64,000 bases of DNA from Cellulomonas sp. S1-8 (GTDB taxonomy: Bacteria; Actinomycetota; Actinomycetes; Actinomycetales; Cellulomonadaceae). Location of the stretch: NCBI RefSeq assembly GCF_026184235.1, contig NZ_CP110806.1, positions 496,001 to 560,000 on the forward strand. The letters are read 5' to 3'. Of the stretch, positions 34,881 to 44,463 are shown piece by piece. The notes below the pieces were generated by a model that worked only from the letters and a program-made list of their open reading frames with translations, did not search any database and was not told the origin of the DNA. How positions within the stretch are numbered: the stretch's first letter is position 1; every line of letters starts with the position of its first letter. The position numbers and the translations under genes are program-made.

Positions 34881-36632
34881 ATGCGGAGAGCTCAACCATC
34901 GCGCCGGACATGGGCGGTCACCCTGGCGGCGGCGACGCTGATCACGGGGGTGACGGTCGCCGAGGCGCCCGTGGCGTCCGCCGCGAGCGGCTGCCGGGTG
35001 GACTACGTCGTCGCCTCACAGTGGAACAGCGGGTTCACGGCCGGCGTCAAGGTCACCAACCTCGGCGACGCGGTCAGCAGCTGGCTGCTCACCTGGACCT
35101 TCCCCGCAGGTCAGACCGTGAGCCAGGCCTGGAACGTCGAGGCCACCCAGAGCGGCGCCGCCGTCTCCGCGAGGAACGCGTCGTACAACGGCTCGCTCGG
35201 TACCGGGGCGTCGGCGGAGTTCGGCTTCAACGGGACGTACGGCGGCACCAACCCGGCGCCCACCTCCTTCGCGCTCAACGGCACCACCTGCACGGGGTCG
35301 GCCAGCGACACCCCCACGCCGACGCGCACGCCCACACCGACGCCGACGGTGGCACCGACCCCCACGCCCTCCGCGACCCGGACGCCGACGCCGGCCCCGG
35401 GCGGACCCGCGGACCTCACGGTGAACACGGGCACGAAGTACCAGACGATCGACGGCTTCGGTGCCGCCGTGTCGATCTGGGGCGGTGCGTGGTCGACCGC
35501 GGACACGCAGACGCTCGTCGGGATGGGCGACAACCAGCTCGGCCTGTCGATCGTCCGCACCGGGATCTCCCCGGTGTCGAGCGAGTGGAACGCGCAGGTC
35601 AGCGCGCTGCGGACGGCGAAGGCGTACGGCTCGGAGGTCAAGATCCTCGCCTCGCCGTGGACGGCGCCGGCCGCGTGGAAGTCGAACAACAGCCGGATCA
35701 ACGGTGGCACCCTGCTGACCTCGCGCTACGGCGACTACGCCAACCACCTCAACGGCTACGTGCAGTACATGAAGGGCCAGGGCGTGACGATCGACGTGAC
35801 GTCCGTCCAGAACGAGCCCGACTGGCACCCCGACTACGACTCCATGGCGTGGACGGGCGACACCCTCCGCAACTTCGTGCGCGACCACGGCACGAAGATC
35901 AAGGACACGAAGCTGATGGTCGCCGAGTCGCTGGGCACGAACCGGGCCTACACCGACCCCACGCTCAACGACGGGACCGCCCGCAACAACATCGGGTACA
36001 TCGGCGGCCACATCTACGGCCAGGAGAACGGGCCGAACCTCTCCCGGTACCCGCTCGCCGCCCAGTACGGCAAGAACCAGTGGATGACCGAGTGGAACTA
36101 CCACCAGGCCGACGGCAACGGGTCGAACATCTGGGGAGACCCGTCGAACGCCGCCGTGTGGAACGAGACCCTCGACGTGATCATGCCGTCGGTCAACCGC
36201 ACGATGGAGGCGAACTGGAGCGCGTACGTCTGGTGGTACGGGCGGCGCTACTACTCCTTCATCGGTGACGGGGAGTCCGCGTTCGGGACGACGGGCGGCG
36301 CGGTCCTCAAGCGCGGCTGGGCCTTCTCGCAGTACTCCAAGTACGTCCGCCCTGGCGACCAGCGCATCGGCGTGACCGAGAGCTCGAAGGCGTCGCCGCT
36401 CGACGTCACGGCCTACCAGGGCGACGGCAAGATCACCCTGGTCATCCTCAACCGCACGACCAGTGCGGTGAACGGCGCCGTCGTCCAGGCGCCGCAGGCA
36501 ATCAGGTCGGCGCTCCACACCATGACGTCGCAGTACTCCAGCCGGGCGCCTCGGACCACGGCCGTCAACGGCAGCCAGGTGACGGTCGACGTCCCCGCGC
36601 GGAGCATCTCCACGGTCGTCATCACCCTGTGA
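34881..36632 (+). CDS. Secreted CBM2-GH30 xylanase (subfamily 8 type)
   Basis: A 583-residue secreted enzyme. Signal peptide 1-35; CBM2 cellulose/xylan-binding domain (about 36-138, CRVDYVVASQW...FALNGTTCTG, with conserved Cys and Trp); Pro/Thr linker (143-173); GH30 catalytic barrel and side beta domain (175-583). The acid/base Glu is in TSVQNEPDW (Glu312) and the nucleophile in QWMTEWNYH (Glu404). YVWWYGRRYYSF is typical of GH30 subfamily 8 glucuronoxylanases. Start ATG 34881, chosen because it precedes the signal peptide. It is controlled by the shared promoter with the SGNH esterase, so it should degrade plant-cell-wall xylan. Confidence 0.92.
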   Translation: MRRAQPSRRTWAVTLAAATLITGVTVAEAPVASAASGCRVDYVVASQWNSGFTAGVKVTNLGDAVSSWLLTWTFPAGQTVSQAWNVEATQSGAAVSARNASYNGSLGTGASAEFGFNGTYGGTNPAPTSFALNGTTCTGSASDTPTPTRTPTPTPTVAPTPTPSATRTPTPAPGGPADLTVNTGTKYQTIDGFGAAVSIWGGAWSTADTQTLVGMGDNQLGLSIVRTGISPVSSEWNAQVSALRTAKAYGSEVKILASPWTAPAAWKSNNSRINGGTLLTSRYGDYANHLNGYVQYMKGQGVTIDVTSVQNEPDWHPDYDSMAWTGDTLRNFVRDHGTKIKDTKLMVAESLGTNRAYTDPTLNDGTARNNIGYIGGHIYGQENGPNLSRYPLAAQYGKNQWMTEWNYHQADGNGSNIWGDPSNAAVWNETLDVIMPSVNRTMEANWSAYVWWYGRRYYSFIGDGESAFGTTGGAVLKRGWAFSQYSKYVRPGDQRIGVTESSKASPLDVTAYQGDGKITLVILNRTTSAVNGAVVQAPQAIRSALHTMTSQYSSRAPRTTAVNGSQVTVDVPARSISTVVITL

Positions 36633-36666
36633 GCGCCTGAGCGGGTCCGGCGCGACTGCCGGCAGG

Positions 36667-36699
36667 CGGTGCTCCACGTCGAGCAGACGTGGAGCACCG
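36667..36699. terminator. Bidirectional terminator between GH30 and GH25
   Basis: A perfect 13-bp stem (CGGTGCTCCACGT / ACGTGGAGCACCG) with a 7-base loop sits between two convergent genes, 35 bases past the GH30 stop and 13 bases before the GH25 stop. Confidence 0.75.
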
Positions 36700-36711
36700 T
36701 CGCCGTCCGGC

Positions 36712-37449
36712 CTACCGCAGGGCGCGCAGGTCGTCGAGGTCGCCGTCGAAGACGTTCATGTCGATGAACGACTCCTCGCCGTCGTACCCGTCGAGGCGGT
36801 CCCGGTTCGAGTACTGCCAGAAGGTCCACGCCCGGTCGTCCGACATGGTGGGCGGCACGGCCACCGACCGGATCCAGACGGGCGTGTCCGGGTAGTGGCC
36901 GGCGACGTACCGGTCGTACGCGCTGCGGGTCGCGTAGACGACCGGCTCGATGCCGTGGTCACGCAGGGTCTCGATGAGCGCGGTCAGCTCCGGGCGGACC
37001 TGCGACGCGTCCGGGGGGTCGGCGAAAAATGTCCCGTAGTACTCGACGTCGATCGCGACGGGCAGCAGGTCCTCGTCGTGCGGGACCGTCGCGAGCACGT
37101 GCTCCGCCTGCGCCGTGCCGCTGCTCTCGAAGCTGAAGAAGTGGTACGCACCGACCAGCAGTCCGGCCTCACGCGCCCCGTCCAGGTTCGCCTCGAACTC
37201 CCGGTCGACGAACGACGAGCCCTCAGTGGCCTTCACGTACGCGAAGTCGACGTCCTGCCGGGCGATCGTCGGCCAGTCGACGGTTCCCTGCCACGCTGAG
37301 ACGTCGACCCCCCGCACGTCGTAGCGCGCCGCGAACAGACGGTTCGGCCACACCAGGCCGCGCTCGACGAGCACGGCTCCGAGCGCGAGGACGACGATCG
37401 TCCCCGTCAGGACGATCAGAAGGACGCGGACGCGACGGCGGCTCGGCAC
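36712..37449 (-). CDS. GH25 lysozyme with N-terminal membrane anchor
   Basis: A 245-residue protein from GTG 37449. A basic head (PSRRRVR) and one membrane helix (VLLIVLTGTIVVLALGAVLVE, 8-28) anchor the enzyme outside the membrane. The GH25 domain follows: YDVRGVDVSAWQG (catalytic Asp), FAYVKATEGSSFVD, GAYHFFSF and the DxE pair in VAIDVEYYG, ending with SYDRYV/WQYSNRDRLDGYDG. GH25 enzymes cut peptidoglycan between N-acetylmuramic acid and N-acetylglucosamine. An internally deleted copy lies at 33354-33850. Confidence 0.9.
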   Translation of the reverse strand: MPSRRRVRVLLIVLTGTIVVLALGAVLVERGLVWPNRLFAARYDVRGVDVSAWQGTVDWPTIARQDVDFAYVKATEGSSFVDREFEANLDGAREAGLLVGAYHFFSFESSGTAQAEHVLATVPHDEDLLPVAIDVEYYGTFFADPPDASQVRPELTALIETLRDHGIEPVVYATRSAYDRYVAGHYPDTPVWIRSVAVPPTMSDDRAWTFWQYSNRDRLDGYDGEESFIDMNVFDGDLDDLRALR

Positions 37450-37469
37450 CGCGCCAGTCTGGCGTCGTC

Positions 37470-37860
37470 GCGCGTCCTGCGCGCGCAACGTCCAGCTGAC
37501 CTGTCGCCGTCGCCGTGGCGTCCCAGGTCGGGCGCGCCTCGGCGCGCGTCGCCCAGAGCGACAGGCCGAGGGTCCAGCCACTGGTCTTGAGGTCGGTGCG
37601 CGAGAGGGTGACCTACCCGGCGGGTCACCTCGGCCGACACGAGCTTGGCGTCGCTCGCGTCGGGGACGACGACATCCCGAACACGCAGCTCCCTTCCAGG
37701 ACGTCGACCATCGGCGCGACCTGGCACGGGGCCAACAGCGTGCCGCCGGCGTCGCGCCAGTGCGCCACGAGGGCGTCCCGAGCCGCCGGTACGAACGCGC
37801 GCGATGTGTCCGCTGCGCGGCGCGCGGCTGAGTGGGGTCTCGATCATGGTGTGCCGACCT
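37470..37860 (-). pseudogene. Frameshifted coding remnant, unknown family
   Basis: Three consecutive minus-strand pieces in different frames have strong G/C third-position bias: ADTSRAFVPAARDALVAHWRDAGGTLLAP, then DASDAKLVSAEVTRRV, then LSRTDLKTSGWTLGLSLWATR and RPTWDATATATGQLD. Together they look like one ordinary gene with at least two frameshifts. I cannot name its family. There is no intact frame and no start with a ribosome-binding site. Confidence 0.55.
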
Positions 37861-38047
37861 GGGTCGGACGGGCGGCCGTCGCGTCTGCGAGCTCTACCGA
37901 GCCACACGCCAGAGCGGAAACGCCCACTCACCTGGGGCCCGATTGCGGTTTCGTTCTATGCAGTGCGATGTTCGTCCGGACAGCTCCTGACAGTCAGCCG
38001 TTCGGGCCAGTGCGCTTGCTTGGGGCAGTGGCTAGACTGATCCAGCC

Positions 38048-38064
38048 CAGGGAGTTGATCCCTG
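38048..38064. other. Intergenic hairpin
   Basis: A 6-bp perfect stem CAGGGA / TCCCTG with a 5-base loop. It sits in the roughly 270 bases between the gene remnant and the DUF3800 gene and could be its terminator or part of a small RNA. No other gene is visible in that stretch. Confidence 0.35.
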
Positions 38065-38127
38065 TGGAAGTCGAAGGCTCGTGACCCGTCTGGGACGTGG
38101 CGCACGGGCCTTTCGCATGTCCGGAGG

Positions 38128-38673
38128 CTAGACCCTGACGACACGCTCCACGATGGGATCGATCCGACGGCGCCAGTCCCCACCGCGTGCCCACGCCCAT
38201 GCGATGGCGTCGGGGATGGCGAGCAGCGGTTCGACCGTGGCCGTCATGTGCTCGTAGGTGAGCGTGTCGCCGCACCCGGCTGCGCGCGTGAAGTCGATGA
38301 GGTCCCGGCGGTCACGCGGGTCCTGGGTCACGTCGGACTCGAGGACGAGTTGTCCGCAGGTCGCTGCGATGTCGAGGACGAGCTGCTCCAGGCATGCGCG
38401 ACGTCGCGCGATGTCGGTGGAGTACAGACGTGAGTCCGCCTCGTAGATGACCGCGCGTAGGTCCAGGCGGGCGAGTGTCGAGAGGATGAGCTTCTGGCGT
38501 GGTGTCTTCTCCGCCTTCATGTGGATGCGGGACTGACCCGGGGCGATCAGCCCACGCACCTCCTTGCGCAGCCGCGTCGTGTCCTCGGGCAGCATCACGC
38601 CCGCCACGAGGACGTACCCCTTGGCCTTGGTCTCATCGACATAGACCCTGCCGCTGGGAGTGGCGCCGCTCAT
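38128..38673 (-). CDS. DUF3800-like protein
   Basis: A 181-residue protein from ATG 38673. It starts with the DUF3800 hallmark VYVDETKAKGYVLVAGVML, followed by SRIHMKAEKTPRQKLILSTLA and an Arg/Asp-rich C-terminus. DUF3800 has an RNase H-like fold and often lies in phage, plasmid or mobile-element context; its activity is not established. It overlaps the upstream wHTH gene by four bases (ATGA), so the two act as a pair. Confidence 0.75.
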   Translation of the reverse strand: MSGATPSGRVYVDETKAKGYVLVAGVMLPEDTTRLRKEVRGLIAPGQSRIHMKAEKTPRQKLILSTLARLDLRAVIYEADSRLYSTDIARRRACLEQLVLDIAATCGQLVLESDVTQDPRDRRDLIDFTRAAGCGDTLTYEHMTATVEPLLAIPDAIAWAWARGGDWRRRIDPIVERVVRV

Positions 38674-39536
38674 CGGGATTTCCCTGTGCTGCTGCTCTTG
38701 GAACGAGGCGCGCCCGCCGCGCTCCCGGTAGCGCGCGCCCGAACCTCGTCGCCGGCGCGCTTCTGCAGTGCCTTGCGCGCGGAGCTTCCGAAGGCGCCGG
38801 TCAGCGAGTACCAGTGGCGCGTGGTGCTGCCGGTCGCGGACAGTGGGGCTGCGACGACCTCCTTGCGGACGTGCAGCAGGCCGAGCTCCTCGAGCTGGCG
38901 TAGGCCGTTGCCGGCTGTGCGCTTGTTGATCCCGAACCAGTCCTCGAGCTGCTGGTGCGTGACGCGGAACTCCTTCGCGTCCTGGGTCTCCTTCGCGATG
39001 ACCAGGAACACGGCCAGCGCGGGAAGTGAGAGCTTCGCGAACCACTCGTCCGTCCAGAACTCGTCCGGCAGCGCGAAGTACGTGTGTTCGAACTCTTTCC
39101 GTCCGCCAGGCGGCTCGTAGTCAGCGAGACCGTCCTCGCGGCGCGGCCGGATGCGGACGAGGCGGTCCTCTCGCTTCCGCGCCACGAGCCCCATGCCGCT
39201 GAGGTCGGCCCACGTCCGCGAGAGGGTCGACGGTGACCAGGTCAGAGCGCCCGGGCGGTCGCTGCGCAACGCGCGAACCCAGACCGCAGCGGCAGGCGGC
39301 CGCTCGAGCTTCTGCACGCCGGCCCACGATCCGAGGAGGAGCAGGTACAGGACGAGCGCGCGGTGCTTTCGCTCGTGCACGAACCGCGCGAGCATGGAGG
39401 CGCGGGAGCGGGGTGTGCCGTCGCCCTCGTAGTGCTGCACGAAGATGCGCCGTACCTGGGTGTAGCCGCGCGCCTGCCCGCGGAGGAGCGCTTCGCGGGT
39501 CGAGGCCGCAGTCGCAGTGGGGTCCTTCTCGGTCAT
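38670..39536 (-). CDS. Winged-helix protein paired with DUF3800
   Basis: About 288 residues from ATG 39536; a longer frame up to 39572 is possible. Two winged-helix-like regions are visible: one around WSPSTLSRTWADLSGMGLVARKRED and one around FRVTHQQLEDWFGINKRTAGNGLRQLEELGLLHVRK, followed by a basic Arg/Ser/Lys-rich tail. Tandem wHTH proteins of this type resemble replication or partition regulators of plasmids and integrative elements. I cannot assign a family. It is cotranscribed with the DUF3800 gene. Confidence 0.7.
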   Translation of the reverse strand: MTEKDPTATAASTREALLRGQARGYTQVRRIFVQHYEGDGTPRSRASMLARFVHERKHRALVLYLLLLGSWAGVQKLERPPAAAVWVRALRSDRPGALTWSPSTLSRTWADLSGMGLVARKREDRLVRIRPRREDGLADYEPPGGRKEFEHTYFALPDEFWTDEWFAKLSLPALAVFLVIAKETQDAKEFRVTHQQLEDWFGINKRTAGNGLRQLEELGLLHVRKEVVAAPLSATGSTTRHWYSLTGAFGSSARKALQKRAGDEVRARATGSAAGAPRSKSSSTGKSR

Positions 39537-39809
39537 GGGCGCAACCGTACGCCAGATCGGGCTACGCTCCATCCCTGGACCGGATCAAGTCGATTGCGAT
39601 CCTGTTCCACCCACTGCAACTCCGCAGTGCGATATCAGATGCGACATGATGCGATGCCCTGCGATGCCCCACCTCACACCGACGCGCAGGGTCCACGGCC
39701 GCCGAGCGCCGCGGTGGGGCCCGCCGGTTGCTGTCTCAGTACAGCGACCGAGTCATGCAGATCCGCGGCATCGCTCCGTGGTCGGAGTCCTCGCGTCGGT
39801 GCCGAGCGT

Positions 39810-39986
39810 TCAGGACGCGGGCCACACGCGCGGGCGCGACACCGCCGCCTCGTGCAGACGCGACCGCACGGCGCGCAGCGACGGCTTCGTGTCGAGGTGG
39901 CGGTAGTCGACGAACGTGTGCCCGGTGGGTACTGCGCCGCCACCGGCTGAATCGTCGACCACTCGCGTCCCGGCCGCGGTGAACGG
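39810..39986 (-). pseudogene. C-terminal remnant of an unidentified gene, cut by repeat R3
   Basis: On the minus strand an open frame with strong coding bias reads FTAAGTRVVDDSAG, then GHTFVDYRHLDTKPSLRAVR, and ends RPRVWPAS with a TGA. It ends abruptly at about 39986, exactly where repeat R3 starts, so only the C-terminal part of a gene remains. I do not recognise the family. The rest of 39573-39800 shows no gene. Confidence 0.55.
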
Positions 39987-39988
39987 GG

Positions 39989-40120
39989 GTGTAGGAACTC
40001 ACGGAACTTGTCCGCCGCCGGTGTAGGAACTCGTCGGAGTTGTCCGACGGGCCAGCCGCTGACCTGCGCATGGACAGGTTGGTGAGACGCGCTGCGTCTC
40101 ACTCACCGGTCCGAATCCTC
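39989..40120 (+). repeat. Dispersed hairpin repeat, copy R3
   Basis: Starts with two tandem copies of the head word GTGTAGGAACTCnnnGGA(A/G)nTTGTCCG (39989 and 40021), then the hairpin TGAGACGC/GCGTCTCA extended with GGACAGGT and the matching right arm, and ends GGTCCGAATCCTC. The stem arms GGACAGGTTGGTGAGACGC and GCGTCTCACTCACCGGTCC differ by a few paired changes from copy R4, as expected for a conserved structure. Confidence 0.7.
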
Positions 40121-40169
40121 AAGCGGAACGGAAGTGGACGCCTGTTTGGAGCCTCGGTAGCCTCCCAGC

Positions 40170-40667
40170 GTGGCGTATCCCCCTCTGCGAGCCCCTGAGC
40201 GGGTCATGGTCGAGGCCTTCTACGAGGGGTACCGAGGCCGGGTGCTGGCGTCCCTCGACGGTCTGGATGACGAGGCCGCCGGGAGACGGGCGTTGCGGGC
40301 GACGGACCTGACGGTCGCGGGCGTCGTCGTTCATCTCGCCCGCGTGGAGGATCTGTGGTTCTCCGAGAAGTTTCTCGGGCAGCCACCTTGCGAGCCGTGG
40401 GCGTCTGCGCCCTACCACGACGACCGCGACTGGGACTTCCATGCAGGCGCGACCTTCGGCCTGGAGCGTGCGCGCCAGCTCTACACCGACGCGTGCGCCC
40501 GTAGCCGGCTCGCCGCAGCCACCGCCGCCGACCTCGATACGTCTGCTCAGGTGTCGTCGTTCGGTGTGGGCCCCGTGACCCTCCGCTGGATCTACCTCCA
40601 CATGCTCGAGGAGACGGCCTGCCATGCGGGCCACCTGGACCTGCTGCGTGATGAGCTGACCCGCTGA
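40170..40667 (+). CDS. DinB/DUF664 family protein
   Basis: A 165-residue four-helix-bundle protein from GTG 40170. Metal-binding histidines are visible in VVVHLARVEDLWF and in the C-terminal LEETACHAGHLDLLRD, the pattern of DinB/DUF664 and mycothiol-dependent maleylpyruvate isomerase-like proteins. These are thiol-dependent detoxification enzymes in Actinobacteria, but this one's substrate is unknown. Confidence 0.85.
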   Translation: MAYPPLRAPERVMVEAFYEGYRGRVLASLDGLDDEAAGRRALRATDLTVAGVVVHLARVEDLWFSEKFLGQPPCEPWASAPYHDDRDWDFHAGATFGLERARQLYTDACARSRLAAATAADLDTSAQVSSFGVGPVTLRWIYLHMLEETACHAGHLDLLRDELTR

Positions 40668-40709
40668 CGGCGCACGCCTGCCGGCACGCACGGGAAAGCC
40701 CGCCGTCAG
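40664..40709 (+). terminator. Inverted repeat after the DinB gene
   Basis: A 9-bp stem CTGACGGCG / CGCCGTCAG spans the stop codon of the DinB-like gene with a long loop. It is a likely but weak terminator. Confidence 0.35.
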
Positions 40710-40759
40710 GTGCCGCGCTCCGGCGGCCCGAGGGAGGTGCCTCGTCTACTGTGCGGCCC

Positions 40760-41446
40760 ATGTACCGCGGCCTGCTCCTCGACGTTTACGGCACCCTCGT
40801 GTGCGAGGACGACGAGGTCCTTGCGCCGATCTGCGCCCACGTCGCGGGGCTCGCGGGTGTCGAGCGCGGCGTCGTGGCGCACGAGTGGTGGCGGCGCTTC
40901 GGGGAGGCCAACCGCGCGGCCCACGGTGACGCTTTCCGTCTGCAGCGGGACCTCAGCCACGAGACGCTCGCCGAGACGATGCGGCACTTCGACGTGCGTG
41001 ACGACGCGGAGGCCCTCTGCCGGCCCCAGTTCGCCTTCTGGCGTCGTCCTCCGGTGTTCGCCGACAGCCTGCCGTTCCTGCAGCAGGTCGGGGTGCCCGT
41101 GTGCGTGGTCTCCAACATCGACCGAGCCGACGTGCGCGCGGCGCTGGACCTGCACCATCTGCCGGTGGACGCCGTCGTCACGAGCGAGGACGCCCGCGCC
41201 TACAAGCCTCGCCCAGAACCGTTCGAGCTCGCACTGAGCGCTCTGGGGCTGCAGGTCGACGAGGTCCTGCACGTCGGGGACTCGCCTTCCGCCGACGTCG
41301 GTGGTGCCCAGGTGCTCGGGATGGCTACGGCATGGATCAACCGCAAGGGCCGGCGTGCCCCGGCGGGCTGCGAACCGACCTTCACGGCAGGCTCCCTCCA
41401 CGAGCTGTCCGAACAGCTGCGCCTCGGCATGCGGCGGCGCAGCTGA
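40760..41446 (+). CDS. HAD-superfamily hydrolase
   Basis: A 228-residue protein from ATG 40760. Motif I is LLLDVYGTLV (nucleophile Asp), motif II is VVSNIDRADV, the Lys motif is RAYKPRPEPFEL and motif IV is HVGDSPSADVGGA. An insert cap lies between motifs I and II. It is a standard (S)-2-haloacid-dehalogenase-like phosphatase of unknown substrate. It is distinct from the HAD protein at 21456, and has no second copy here. Confidence 0.87.
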   Translation: MYRGLLLDVYGTLVCEDDEVLAPICAHVAGLAGVERGVVAHEWWRRFGEANRAAHGDAFRLQRDLSHETLAETMRHFDVRDDAEALCRPQFAFWRRPPVFADSLPFLQQVGVPVCVVSNIDRADVRAALDLHHLPVDAVVTSEDARAYKPRPEPFELALSALGLQVDEVLHVGDSPSADVGGAQVLGMATAWINRKGRRAPAGCEPTFTAGSLHELSEQLRLGMRRRS

Positions 41447-41506
41447 TCGACACGATGAGGCGAGCGCGCAGAGGGAGCCGCGCGACCCGCCAGATTCTCA
41501 GGGCGC

Positions 41507-41551
41507 GCACACGCTAACGCGACGGCGGACACGCGCCGAACACGCTAACGC
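41507..41551 (+). repeat. Two direct repeats ACACGCTAACGCGA
   Basis: The 14-base word occurs twice, 31 bases apart. The 340-base gap between the HAD gene and the next gene otherwise holds only repeat R4. Confidence 0.5.
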
Positions 41552-41599
41552 GAATCGGACAGGCCCAACGCGAAGCCACAGCTCCGCGGGCGGGGCCGG

Positions 41600-41700
41600 G
41601 TGTGGGAACTCATCGGACCTGTCAGATGCCCGACGCGACGACCTGCGAGAGGACAGGTAGATGAGACGGTCGCCGTCTCACGTACCTGTCCGAATCCTCT
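41600..41700 (+). repeat. Dispersed hairpin repeat, copy R4
   Basis: Starts GTGTGGGAACTCATCGGACCTGTC and contains GAGGACAGGTAGATGAGACGG-TCG-CCGTCTCACGTACCTGTCC, a strong stem with a three-base loop, then ends GAATCCTC. It is the best-conserved copy. The loop-proximal arms TGAGACGG / CCGTCTCA are perfect. Confidence 0.75.
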
Positions 41701-41787
41701 GAGCGGTGCGCGCTGCGGCTCGACCTCGATGTAGTCCGTTGCGCCGTGGGCAGGGCGGTACGCCGCGCCGACGTTCGACACGCCTCC

Positions 41788-42228
41788 TCAGTCTTCGTCG
41801 GCGACCCAGAGCACCCCGGCTCGCTCCTGGCCGACGACGACCACGCCGGCGTCGAACGTGTAGGACGTCGCGCGGTCATACGAGGGCGCGAAGCGCCCGC
41901 CTCGGAGGGGTCGATTGGTCGCGAAGCGGCACTCCTCCGGGCCGAACAACCCGACGAACCCTTCCGCGAACTCGCGTGCCCGCGGCGCCGGGACGACAAC
42001 CCCGCCGTACGCGAGGTCCCGGTGGAGCAGGAGCGCCAGCAGGTCGACGGCGGCCGCGCGCTTCACCGCCTCCCACCGGTCCCCGAGCGGCTCAAGGCCC
42101 GCGCGGCGGGCGACGTCGTCGAACGTCGTCTCGGGCGGCGCCGACCACGCGTCGACCCAGACCCGCTCTGCTTCGCGGGCGCGCACGATCGCGAGGAGCA
42201 GAGGGTCCGGCTTCGGGTGCTTCGGCAC
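41788..42228 (-). CDS. Uncharacterised protein with a degenerate second copy
   Basis: A 146-residue protein from GTG 42228. Segments seen: PDPLLLAIVRAREAERVWVDAWSAPPET, VKRAAAVDLLALLLHRDLAYGGVVVPAPR, FGPEECRFATNRPLRGGRFAPSYDRATSYTFDAGVVVVG and ERAGVLWVADED at the end. No signal, no membrane helix, no known motif. A copy with a 27-codon loss survives at 7773-7930. Adjacent to repeat R4 at its 3' end. Function unknown; small proteins with a duplicated history can be immunity or anti-phage proteins, but I see no direct evidence. Confidence 0.65.
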   Translation of the reverse strand: MPKHPKPDPLLLAIVRAREAERVWVDAWSAPPETTFDDVARRAGLEPLGDRWEAVKRAAAVDLLALLLHRDLAYGGVVVPAPRAREFAEGFVGLFGPEECRFATNRPLRGGRFAPSYDRATSYTFDAGVVVVGQERAGVLWVADED

Positions 42229-42337
42229 GGTGGGAGGGTCCCACGTCGCCCCTCTGCAGGCCCCCGAAGACCACGACGGACTGATCGAGCCGCTCGCTGC
42301 CCGGCTCGTAGACCCGCCGCCGCGTCGAGCACCCCGT

Positions 42338-42395
42338 TGGCCAACTCGGTGAGATTCGGCCACGCCGTGGCCAACTCCGTGAGACTTGGCCAACT
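42338..42395 (+). repeat. Three imperfect copies of TGGCCAACTCnGTGAGA
   Basis: The core TGGCCAACTC occurs at 42338, 42368 and 42387, each followed by a GTGAGA-like word. They lie about 200 bases before dnaK. They may be a regulator binding array or a leftover of the upstream region. Confidence 0.5.
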
Positions 42396-42466
42396 CGGAT
42401 GAGATCCCACAACCGGGTCTGCTGCGCGGTTCGGTGACACCCGGGAACAAACCCCCGGCGACCAAG

Positions 42467-42487
42467 GTTGAGCCCATCAGACTCAAC
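42467..42487 (+). promoter_or_regulatory. HAIR-type HspR operator 1 of the dnaK operon
   Basis: GTTGAGC-CCATCAG-ACTCAAC: the arms are an inverted repeat with a 7-base spacer. This matches the HspR consensus CTTGAGT-7-ACTCAAG with an outer-base change in both arms. Confidence 0.7.
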
Positions 42488-42530
42488 TTCCGCCCTCTCA
42501 ACTTGTCGACAGGCCCCCACCCGTCGCAGA

Positions 42531-42551
42531 CTTGAGCCCGGCGGACTCAAG
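42531..42551 (+). promoter_or_regulatory. HAIR-type HspR operator 2 of the dnaK operon
   Basis: CTTGAGC-CCGGCGG-ACTCAAG: matches the HspR consensus at 13 of 14 arm positions, the one change being C for T at position 7. It lies 53 bases before the dnaK start. With the gene for HspR at the end of the operon, this is an autoregulatory heat-shock circuit. Confidence 0.85.
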
Positions 42552-42603
42552 ACGTCCCGGATGACAGCAGGCGGAGCCCAGGCTCCAGGAAGAAGGCACA
42601 CAC

Positions 42604-44459
<1,856 letters not shown>

Positions 44460-44463
<4 letters not shown>

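Noticed and set aside
38030..38110. Hairpin-rich stretch as a possible tRNA or small RNA
   Set aside because: No cloverleaf with T-arm and CCA-end could be drawn; only one short stem is solid.
41507..41551. Two direct repeats 31 bases apart as a start of a CRISPR array
   Set aside because: Only two 14-base copies, no further units and no cas gene in the window.
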